Shown in pieces: positions 49,140 to 59,703 of a DNA stretch of 64,000 nt. Origin of the DNA: Larix kaempferi (taxonomy: Eukaryota; Streptophyta; Pinopsida; Pinales; Pinaceae); NCBI GenBank assembly GCA_027924585.1, contig BSBM01000307.1, forward strand, positions 14,927,501-14,991,500, read 5' to 3'. Each line of letters opens with the position of its first letter. Within the stretch, counting starts at the first letter, position 1. Both the position numbers and the translations under genes were made by a program. The notes under the pieces are model-generated. The model was not told the origin of the DNA, ran no database searches, and worked only from the letters and a program-made list of their open reading frames with translations.

Positions 49140-50199
49140 AGTCTCACTTAGACTTTCTGTATATAAATAAATTTCTCTTTTATGTTGCTTTAGCCCTTTG
49201 TTTTTATTGTTTTCAGCTATGTTGTTTCTTTTCTTGTCATTTGAACCTTTTGTGCAAAGTTTGTTTTCTAAAAGCTCCTGCGGTTGAGTTTCTCATCAAG
49301 ATAGATCTATCAAAGAAATCTCACAACTCATGAATCCGAAACTATGCTCGAATGAAAGTTTATCTATGTATTGTGCTCTTGTTGAACTTTCTTCAAAAGG
49401 AAGGAAGCCTACTCTGCTAGTCACACTAATCCTGTTTAAATAGCAGAGATCCATGACTATCTTTATTATTATCTTCGGGCTCCATCCACTCTCACACTTA
49501 AAGGCATCTCAAGAAGGTCATTGAAGTTGGACCCATGGAGAGTAGCACATCCCAAGGGCATAGGGTATTGAAATGACTCCATGCTGCAAATTTAACAGCC
49601 AAAATGGCTTTGATCAAGGGTCTATTTTCCAGAGATTCTCGCCTCAATTGAAGCATGGCTGAGACAAAAGCAAAGCATGTAAGTCAAGAAAGCTGTCCAA
49701 AAGACTCAGCTCAAATTAGGCTCCTCTTCGTCCATGAGGCTTGATCAAATCAATAAAATCTCTCGCTCACACAAAAGGACATTATGGATTGAGGAGCCAA
49801 AATCAAAGATCATGTCTAAAGAAAATATTTCTGGAAGGCTCAGACAGCAAAGCTGTCAAAAGTATAAACATCGAAAAGGATGCAAGCGGCATGGAAATGA
49901 GGAACAAGAGCAATAATGTCCATGAGAAAGTGTTGCAAATCCTGTGGAGTCCCATAGCAGTAGCCATCTGAAAGATGAATCTTCTAAAATGAACCCCATA
50001 TGTTGGACCTTTGAGAGTTTTAAAGATGTCTCTATCAAAGCTCCCCTTTCCCCAATGGCTAGCAAATAAAGTGACTTTTCCTTCACCGAGATTCAAAGGC
50101 TCAGCTGAATGTTGCATATAAGATGGATATCTTTTAAGAAGGTTTCGGATCATCGAGAGGAATTTTTCAGAGATCTATGTTCGCCAGCGACTCACCAAT
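49140..50199 (+). other. Non-coding 3' region of Ty3-2
   Basis: About 1 kb between integrase and the 3' LTR has no recognisable protein. No purine tract adjoins the LTR (the last bases are actcaccaat), which is unusual and may reflect decay. Short purine strings lie near 50150. Confidence 0.6.
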
Positions 50200-53064
50200 T
50201 GTTGTTGGAACAACATCCCCCCAAAAATTTTGTACATATTGGGGCCCCTCCTTTTATTTTTTCTAGAAAGACTGCCTAAGCAAGTTAATTCTCCTTTTAA
50301 CTTAGTTTTTGTTTTCAGTTGAGGAATCTGATTTAAAAAATTGAAGTTTTTCTACTAAGTTAAAATTCATGATTCTCTCTCGAAACTGCGGAATCATTCA
50401 CGAAACTCTCCCAAAACTGCGGAAGCAATTTGCATATCTCTCTCGAAATTGCAGAAAGAAATTCAAAAAGCTCTCTCGAAACTGCGGAAGCATTCATGAT
50501 TTTCTCCCAAAACCACGGAAAGACTTAGTGTTTTTTGGAAGAACTTAAGTCTCTCTTCCGCAACTGCGGAAGCATTCACGAAACTCTCCCGAAATTGCGG
50601 AAGCAATTCGCATATCTCTCTCGAAATTGCAGAAAGAAATTCAAAAAGCTCTCTCGAAACTGCGGAAGCATTCAAGATTTTCTCCCGAAACCACAGAAAG
50701 ACTTAGTGTTTTTTGGAAGAACTTAAATCTCTCTTCCGAAACTGTGGAAGCATTCACGAAACTCTCCCGAAACTGCGGAAGACTTAGCATTTCTCTTCCT
50801 AAACTGTTGAAGCAATAGCGTTACTCTTCCGAAACTGTGGAAGAACTCAAGTTTCTCTCCCAACACTGTGGAAGAGCTTGAGATTTCCACCCGAAATTGC
50901 AGAATCTTTCGTCAAATATTGGTAAGCTTGAACAAAGTTATTTCGTAAGTTGCGGAAAGATATCCTGAATCTTTCCGAAACTGGGGGACGACATGGCAAA
51001 GCATTCACGATAAGCTTCTGAGGGACTGTATTTCGAAAAGATTCATAAAGCTCTCCTGAAACGCCGAAGCAATTCACCATTTTGTTCCGCAATTGTGGAC
51101 GAAACTCGTAAGTCCGCCCCGCAACCGGCGGTCGCGCTTAAATGCCAAGACGGCTTGCAATGACCGCACCGTACAAGGCATTAAAACCCCGTTTTAATGA
51201 CACCACCTACCCGTTTAATGTCGTACGTGTCAAACCTTTTATAAGGACGGTGGGGGTTTCATTGATCGCATTGTTAGTTTATTGTTCAAAGAACGCCGTT
51301 GGGAAGATTGCGCCGACTCGCTCCAGCTCAGCGCATCCACGACTGCATCCACCTCACTCAACCACTGTCTCGTCTCCAGGTAGGCTTTTTAACCGCCACT
51401 TTTGTTTTATCTCCACGTCGAATTACTTTTTGGGTCTTCCCGTTCATAACGTGGCCGATAGACATTGGTAGCATAGGTCATTTTTTTTGTTTATTACGGC
51501 CGCCGTGGCCCCTTAGGTTTCTCATTCCTACTAGCTGAAAGCCGTAGCCATGACCATCCAAGTTTTTCACTGGCCGCATTCCTATCATTTTCCTACCCTG
51601 ATTCAAACCTCATACCGGCCACACACCGTTTCGCAAGTATTATTAATAACAGTAGTGGTCGATTGAGATACTCAACCACTCCCCTTTTTTTGGCTCAGTT
51701 AATGAATGTAAAAAAATAGTCCCTTGCTTCATTGTTTATTCATAGGATTTTTCACTCCAGGCCAACCCACCATTGACCATTAGAAGTGCTACGATGAAGG
51801 ACACCCTCTCTCCAAGGACTAGGAGGGAAGCAGGTTTTTTCCACGTCATATGCTTATCTTTTCGGAAGCATTCCAAAATTTCCTGATTAGGCATTGTCTC
51901 CGTAGAATAATCAAGTATCAGGACCATATTTCGTTTTCTGAAATGATCTATTTTGCTTCCCCGGCATGCTGCTTATAATTTTGTCTATATTTCTCATTAG
52001 CATGTTAAAATTGTCCTTCTCTATGTTACACTCTCATAACATGTTGCAAAATTTTATAATGATTCACATTTGGTTGCTAGCAGGGATAAGCCATGATGCC
52101 AAAAGGTGGTAGAAAGAAAACTAAAGTGATGGAACCATAGCCAGTGCCACTAAGGACTGAAACTATGTTCCAAGACACTAAGTGCACCATCGACGTTCCT
52201 CCCGAGGTCCGTTGGGGAGATGTTTACCGGATGATCAGGGACCAGGATATCCCAGATGTATTATTGGAAGAAGAACAAATCTACCTTAACATCATAACTT
52301 CTAGCATAGCTAGGGCTTCTACCCGCCCTGAATTGTTCCCATGCTCTGAAGTGATCGGGTGGATACTGGAACATGCCAACCCAGAGACAAGGGTGTTGCA
52401 TGACAGCAAGGGAGAGCCTTTCGCTTCATTCCATCCAGTGTATATTGCTGCAGCCTACAAATTCTCACGTCCCCAACAAGCTCTAAGTGATGAATGGCTG
52501 GGTAAGATGAATAATATTGAGATGGCCAAAAAATTATTGGTCACAGGCAAATACTTGAGGAAGAGAGGTAATGATGAATATGATGTTCAGAACCTAAGAC
52601 CTCCTTTTAGGTTAATCGCCCTGATGCTATGCAGAATTTTCGGCATGCCCGATGGCACTGTATATAGGATACAGCGGGCCCCCATCATCCACTTCGTAGC
52701 ATTCAAGGGGACTGTGTTTGACTGGGCTACTATCCTTTCGGACAGTTTGGCATCCATAGTGGCTGCTGCAAGAGAAGGTCTAGCCTTAAAAAAGTCAGAA
52801 TTTTACATGTCTTCCTATCTCATTCACTGTATTTTGGCCAAACTATCTTTCCCCACCCTAGGTTGCACATGGGATAAAGCCAACACCCCGATCTACACTG
52901 CTTATAAAATAATGTGGGCTCAAAATTACAGAGCAAGCTATAAGCTCATCTGCGAAGAGTTCATCATGCCTCTATATGAGCAGATTTTCAAGGAAGAGCC
53001 CAATTGTCTATCAGAAAATGCAATGGAAGTCCTGGAAAACTATGTAGATTTTTATTTCTCAGAG
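50200..53064 (+). repeat. 3' LTR of Ty3-2, truncated
   Basis: It aligns to 36971-39808 or so from the first base. It includes the repeat array (50377-50910), the TATA-like box (about 51239), the intron-like borders and the start of the LTR ORF (ATG 52096). Similarity stops at about 53064, after the bases tctcagag, where Ty3-3 sequence begins. Confidence 0.85.
52096..53064 (+). pseudogene. LTR-encoded protein, 3' LTR copy (N-terminal 323 codons)
   Basis: Same frame as 38835-39803, with a few percent amino-acid differences. It has a stop at 52138 in place of a Glu codon, but retains Tyr at the position of the first stop of the 5' copy. Cut off at the junction with Ty3-3. Confidence 0.75.
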
Positions 53065-54990
53065 TAGGTCATGTATCCATAGATTATGTTAACCGATGCA
53101 CTACGTGCAATTATTGTAAATCATTTGAGCATGTTATTGAAGATTGCCCAGTACTAGAGGAGGAAATGCAAAAAAGAAGACGAACGGATGCACCAAACAC
53201 GAACGTCCAGAGGATTGTAGTAGAGAAAAGACAAGTAAACCCGAGCATCAATGTGGTCAAGCGCAATGGCGCTCAGACAGGCTACGATAGGGGAGCAGAA
53301 GCATCCACGTCAGGGGAGGCTCATACAAAGTGGTCTCCTCTCGAGACAGAATGGATAAGGAAAGCTCCGAAAAAAATACCTGCTCTCGACCTACAAAAGA
53401 ACAAGGAAGTCTTTATTAACGTGCGGGATAGTTTCAGAGAGCTAGAAATAGAAACACAAAGGATCCCATTGTGCAGTCAAGCACCGCATGCTGAAGACAT
53501 GCCAGCAGCCTATGATAAAACAAGCATTGCGACAGATGTCAGCACCTCCATTGCGCAGTTCCTGCGAAGCTGCATGAAGTTACTAAAAAGTGAAAATGCC
53601 ATAGTAGAGCTGCAGAAGCTCATAAACCAGTATGAGCCACAGACCAGAACAAACATTTCTAATAACACAGTACATCACATAAGGAAGCATAAAAGAACGA
53701 GCTGAGAAATGAGACTTACTACGCAGATTGGAGATTTTGAAATGGATGAAGTCATCCTTGATCTGGGATCTGAAGTAAATGTCTTAACTAAGCAGACATG
53801 GCAGCAGATGGGCCGACCAAAGTTGTCATGGTCACCTATCCAGTTGAGAATGGCTAACCAAGAGAAAGTCATACCTTTTGGCCGGTTAGCTGATGTGATA
53901 GTCGACATTGATGGAGTCCAAAGTCATATAGAATTTGAAGTTATCGAGATTGTGGAAGATAGTCAGCCTTTTCCTGCACTTCTAGGAATTGACTAGGCTA
54001 TGGATAGCTTGGCTATTATCAACTTAAAAACAAAGAAGATGATATTTGAAGCAAAGCATCTTAGGGTCATCGCACCGTTGGATCCTACAGATGGTGATAG
54101 ATACAGCGAGACAATTCAGGAGGAATCCAAGGCTCAAGACTTGGACAAACTATACCAGCTCACAGCGAACCAGGAAGATTACATTAATCCTACTGCAGAT
54201 GGCACACTCAGTTGGAGATGTGACATCTCCTGTGTCTCTGATTCGTAGGTGGGACTGCAAAATTGGCAAAGCCAGATGCATGAAGTATCAGGAAGAAGGT
54301 GCGCGCAGGTTACGAAATCACTGCGCTGGATCGAGAAGGAGGTAAGTCCTATTCCCACATATGATGGTTCTGCTAATGTTTATACTTTCATCCAAGAATA
54401 CACTACAGCTATTGCAGATGAGCATAGATTACTAGAATTAGATATGGCACTACGCGACACACCCTCCAGATGGTGTAATGCGCATAAGCAAACATTGACA
54501 ACTTGGGATCAATGCAGAATTAAGATGCAAATTCAGTTTGTTGAAAAGGTTACCTTACCCTTTGAAACGTTTAATGGACAGACAGACCCTAGTCAACACA
54601 TTGAAGTCTATTCACAGGCATGGGCAGAAAGGCCACACACAGAATGGGTGCATCTCTTTGTACATACGCTAGATGATGACAGTTCCAAAGAAATGGTACT
54701 GTTATCACCTAAGCTGTAGTTACCCCTATCGATGGATCCAGTCATGGATGGCAATAGGGAAGGGCAACTCAAGAGGTGCAACCACGATCACCTCGACCTC
54801 CAATATATGGTTGTCACGCCAGTCGAGGCAACCTTCGCTTTATGTTGTCTAGCCCAGACAACAAAGGGGGAGACCCGATCTACTCCCGACAGGAGAGATC
54901 AAAACCAAAACACCAAATCAGGGTATTTCTAAGTGAAGTTAGGTGTATGGTTTATCCTAGACCTAATTGGTTGAAGTCACAAGCCAAGTG
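53065..54990 (+). mobile_element. Ty3-3 fragment: knuckle, protease and gag-like domain
   Basis: This begins abruptly at the LTR junction. A variant knuckle CNYCKSFEHVIEDC (about 53108-53150) is followed by a linker. The protease has DEVILDLGSEVNVLTKQTW (about 53745-53800; Leu replaces Ser or Thr of DSG) and a closing FPALLGID (about 53975). Then comes a gag-like domain (54340-54718) with PSRWCNAHKQTLTTW and HLFVHTLDDD. The order knuckle, protease, gag-like matches Ty3-1, but the sequences are clearly of a different family. RT and beyond are absent. Stops at 53703, 53995, 54247 and 54717. Confidence 0.7.
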
Positions 54991-54999
54991 ATGGGTTCA

Positions 55000-56050
55000 A
55001 TAGGTATAGCTTTGGTTCATTGTTGATGTAAGAGTGAATTATAATGTTTGTAGTGAGATCTAGGGCTAGTGTACTAGTTCAATATTGGAAAGTCCACCGC
55101 CTTGGGAACCGTGTCCAATGCAGGGTAGTTAAGGGTTGTATTGGGGCTAACTAGTACAGATGACAAGTTTGAGCATGATACATGATAGCTTCAAGGGTTT
55201 GGTTTACCATACATAGGTCAATCCACAAGTCAATCCAACAATCTAGGAAAGTCGAATTAACTTGGAGAGAAACCAGTGCCTTGGGAATTGGGAAGTGGAG
55301 TCAGAGTAGGGTTGACTTGTGGTTTAGGACTCCTAGTACTTGGGACAAGTGGGCAATAGAGGTCTTAATGGATGAATGAGTCTAGATCTAGGTTTGACCC
55401 AAGTGGACCGCAATCCCTTAAAACAAGGAATGCAATCCCCAAGGCAAGATTTGACAAAGTGACAGTCTAGACCTAGGTTTTAAATTATTCCGGTTTTAGA
55501 TCTCCAATAATCTCAAGTACCCAGTTCCTGGAAGTGAGTCAACTCACTTCTCCAAGGTGGTGCGACTTTGCCCAAGGAGGCTAAAAAGTGGGGTTAGGTG
55601 GGTCAAAACAAGTCGGATGGCATCCAAACTTTAGATCCGGGTAGATCGGTCAAGTAGGAGTATGGATCTGTAATTTCGTGGTAATCCAACGGTTAGATCT
55701 TAGTAGATCTGAGTTTGAGGGTTCCAAGTGGCCCAAAATGGGGATTAAATCCCTTAAAATGTGGAATGGGGCCCACAAGGTGAATTTCAGGAAAGGGACA
55801 ACCTGGGTGTATGTTATTGGATGTGTAGATGTCAAATCAAGTGGAATCTCAAACACCCACCACTTAGATCTAGGTCAACCGGCTCAATCAGTGAAGTGCG
55901 CCTTGCTTGGGAGAAGCCAAGTTGGTATGGGAGAGGGGTCAAACGGAAGCCAATCCTCACCAAACTATAGATCCGGGATGCCGTGGATGCTATAGAGGTG
56001 GGTTTTCAATATTATGCCCAATAACCCACTAGATCTAAGTAGATCTGAGA
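55000..56050. repeat. Diverged direct repeats, period about 320-340 bp
   Basis: Segments near 55395-55470 and 55725-55800 share ccaagtgg...aatcccttaaaa...ggaatg in the same order. Segments near 55625-55650 and 55960-55985 share ccaaact-tagatccggg. A perfect inverted repeat, gaagtgagt-ca-actcacttc, lies at 55531-55550. The tract is non-coding. Confidence 0.5.
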
Positions 56051-58167
56051 AAAAGTAAAAATGGGGTTTTGATTAATTAGGGTTTTAAGTGTTTTTGACA
56101 ATTGGATAGATCATGGAGATAGAACTTACCTTGAGATCATACCTGAGTGATGTGATGAGATGCCTTGATGTTGAGGAAGATTCCCGCAGAGATCAAATGA
56201 GAGATTGTTGATTTGCTTGCCAATTTGATGCCCTAGCCCACAAGTGCGCCTTCCTCTACCTGTCAAACCAAGGAACAAAATTCAATCAGTAAGATCAAGT
56301 ATGGAAGAAATACAAGAGAAATGCAATAGTAACATGAAATAGAAGGTCCTGGGACAGTAATACTCCCTGTTACCAACGAAGAGCTCCAAAGAAGAAGTAG
56401 GGAGAGTCTTCCCCTACCAATACCTCCTCCTCCAAGCAAATCGGCCTCCACCTGTAGATACAAAATCGTGGTACAAAAGATATGGCAAACAAGATCTCCA
56501 ATAAATCAGTGCAAAGGAAGAACCAACGAACGAACACCAAAAACATTCACCACAACACTGGAGATAGATGCAATAATAGTTTTCTATTCCAATAATCCAG
56601 AGCCAAAAGTCCCTTTACAATGAGAGGCTCTCTCCTTTAAATAGGAAGGAGAGGCACCAAAACCCTAACCACTTTTTGAATGAGTGGCTAAGATTAAAAG
56701 ATACAAATGTCTAATCAATGGTTGAGATGAGCTCAACAATAAAATACATGGATCACTAATAAAATATAATGTAAGTGGACAAAATCGCCCTAGAAGAGGG
56801 GAATCCCACCGAATCATGATGATAAAATATCATAAGAGGCTTATGGTGGGTCCAAGGGGTAATTTTATCCCTCCTTGGTCAATCCCCATAGCACAATAAC
56901 TAATAAATAATCATGAATGTACCAAATCGTGCCTCCATAGTGAAGTCGTGGTCCTCAAAAGACCTCAAAAATCCACAGAAAGTGCCATAAGTGATGGATG
57001 CGGGCCCCGATGAAGCTGAAACTGCTGGAGAAGGTGTGGAAGGTCCCGATCTATCATCACTGATCATCCCATGCCATAACTTTGCCTCAGTAGCCCAAAT
57101 CGATTTCCTCAATAGCCATTTCTACCAATCCTGAAATGCCTCGGGAAGCGTGAAACTGCCCCAAACAGCCTCCTGGAGTGCTAGCGCTGTCAAGGTGAGG
57201 GCACCAATGTGTCCGGGAGGCGGGTAATATGGTAAAAACAAGTGGCTGGACCACCCCCTCCATCATCAGCGCCCTAGGTCAACCGGATAAAAGTCATCTC
57301 TGCTCCGACAGGGCCTCCAACAGACCAAAACTGCACTGGGACAGCCTACTGAGGCTCAATCATCACTGTAAGTGCCCGGAACTGAAAACAAACTGTCCCA
57401 TTGGACTCAGAAGGTCCAAATCCATCCAAGATGTGTACTCATACACCATATGAGTCTCTGCATGATCAAAATAAATACCCAATATACCGGAACAAGGCCA
57501 ATAATAATGATCTGTAAATGACCCAACACTGCTGTAACCCAAGAATCATCATCATAACCCTGTAGCTGCTGCATAGAACCATCATGCATGTGTACATAGA
57601 CCATATATCATCTATCCATATCATCATAAGGTCTAACATCTCATGTCCCATGGTCCTCCATGGTCAAACTAGGTCTAACCAAGACCAAATATAACTCAGA
57701 CCATCATCCAAGGCTGCTGCAAAGTGTCAAGGTTAATACATGCTCTACAACTTATTCAAATAGCAATTATAACACATAATGATCATAACTGGCGATCTAC
57801 ATCCAAATATATAGTGTCGTTAATTATTATTATTACTCAGACTAGACTTTCAGGATCATACTCACTTCATAGTTGTGATCAATTTGCTAGTGAAGGGTGA
57901 AGGCTAAGTTAAATGGATAGGCTATGGGATGACTCAACTGTCTTGACTTTGTGACACTTTGGCAAGGGAAAGGGAATACACCATAGTATATACTGAATGA
58001 GCAATAACACAGGGAATGGCGGTGTCTCACAAATGGATGAGTTGTTTAAAGAGGGTTTATTCACCTTCATAGATGCGCACAATCCATAATACAAATAAGG
58101 CCAGCAATTGTTTAGATATAGCATTTAAGTTCCATTGCTTTTTAGGCCTGAAGTTTCCATAGCCTTG

Positions 58168-58200
58168 ATCTATGTGTGTTTACAAACACATTGCATAGAT
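58168..58200. other. Hairpin-forming inverted repeat, copy 1
   Basis: Arms atctatg+tgtgttt and aaacaca+catagat pair around a two-base loop with a three-base bulge (ttg). It is related to the hairpin at 58362-58396. Confidence 0.7.
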
Positions 58201-58361
58201 TTACATTTTTCTTTTAGGCTTTCTGCTGCAGGTGTGTTTTTAAGGCACTTGTTTACCTGAGCACTTCTAGGTGTGTCATGGACAGCTTGTTTACCTAGGT
58301 ATTTATTTTCCACAAGATATAACATTTTATTTTCATTGCCATGTTCATTTGGCATGCCTCT

Positions 58362-58396
58362 CATTCATGTGTGTTTAGAAACACATTGCATGAATG
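58362..58396. other. Hairpin-forming inverted repeat, copy 2
   Basis: It has the same inner stem and bulge as copy 1, but its outer arms are cattcatg and catgaatg, which differ from copy 1 yet still pair with each other. Confidence 0.7.
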
Positions 58397-59703
58397 GGCT
58401 TTTCATACAAGATATAGCATTTCATTTTCCAGATTTTGTATTGATGGAAGCACTAAAAGTTTCAGGTTTAGCCAACACAACTTTAGTGACTAGGGGGAAT
58501 TCACAAGGAACTCCAACTCACCATAGGTAAGTTTTGTCACCAACTCAGAGCCGAGACACAATAAACAGGGAAGCTCATCCAATACAGAGGCTACAGTGGG
58601 GAAAAGTCCTCCATGCCACTAGTCAAGTAGTAAGTCAGGGTTATAATCTAAAAGGTAGGCCATGGATGGATGAAGACAATGAAATAATGGAGCCAACACT
58701 AGCAAGCCATGGTATGGTGGAATGATCACCTCTATTCTCCCTAAGGAGGGTAAATACCAATGAGTATGAATAGTGAACTTCTAAGCCTGAGTAGGGACAG
58801 TAATATATATATATATATAATAGGTCAACAGGTCCATATATCTATATGATCGCCAGATCATGACACTAAGTGCTAAGACATGCTATAAGAATAAGTATAA
58901 AAGCAATCTAACCATAACACCGTAATATACCTGCTGAGTCATATACCTGAATGCACATCAACCTGTACCATCATCTGTCCTCTGGAACTGCTGCTGTAAC
59001 TCTGGGCACTACTGTCTGCTCTGTACCAATGGTATAATGGCTACATCGGTCATCTCTTTGAGTGTCCTGAAACTCAGTAATGGCATGGGGAATATAACTG
59101 CTGCCCACAATCTGATAGTGATCCAATATAGATGCTCATCTCGGCATCTCAAATGCAAGGGAACTGGCTGAATAGTGTACTGGAATGAGAAAAATAATGT
59201 ATGGTAGCCCGGCTACTATATATGTGATAACATCTGGCTCCGGCTGGGACAAGTGCTCGGCTGAAATGAGCGCTTGAGAACCTCAGAATCTCTGGTCTTC
59301 GAACTTTGCTACTCGAATCCACGATCCAGCACTCTACCATTTTATTTCCAGCTTTTATTCTTGCAACTTACTTTCTGCATTCACAAACATCGAAAATACC
59401 TCATGCCGCATGTGTGGGAAAAATATAAAACCAACTGAAATAAAATCTACTCTATGTCAGAAATATAAGTGCATGAAGTATAAATGCAGAAAGTAAATTA
59501 AACTACTAACATAATTTGCAAAATTTGAAATGTATTGTGCAGGAAAAGAAAAAGTGACAGGTACTCAGTTAAACTAGAAGCTTACAAAGGAGCTTAGAGA
59601 CTAAGAAGGTGCCAGACTCAATGGCTGAAAAGACTAACTACTGCCTAAGTAGGCTTATTCGGTTTCCTACCTACCCTAATCTACCAGGCAATGCAAGACT
59701 AGG

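Larger units (their letters stand above)
36971..53064 (+). mobile_element. Ty3 element Ty3-2 with a giant, protein-coding LTR
   Basis: Organisation: 5' LTR 36971-43015, primer site, gag, protease, archaeal RNase H, RT, degenerate RNase H, integrase, about 1 kb of non-coding DNA, and a 3' LTR beginning at 50200 and truncated at 53064. The second LTR copy aligns with the first from its very first bases (TGTTGTTGG) through 39800 or so. Intact length would be about 19 kb. The domain order and motifs place it near the Tat group of plant Ty3 elements. The element is decayed by many point stops. Confidence 0.85.
56051..59703 (-). other. Repetitive non-coding DNA, possibly the 3' LTR region of Ty3-4
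   Basis: No complete gene is seen. On the minus strand a TATA-like box (cctatttaaagg, about 56635-56646) is followed by sequence resembling an LTR transcription start. It lies downstream of the Ty3-4 pol, so part of this may be its 3' LTR. With no second copy in the window the limits cannot be set. A minus-strand reading stretch at about 57240-56900 (LPEAFQDW, then SGPSTPSPAVSASSG) is open apart from one stop, but is not recognised. A TA microsatellite lies at 58802-58820. Confidence 0.4.
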
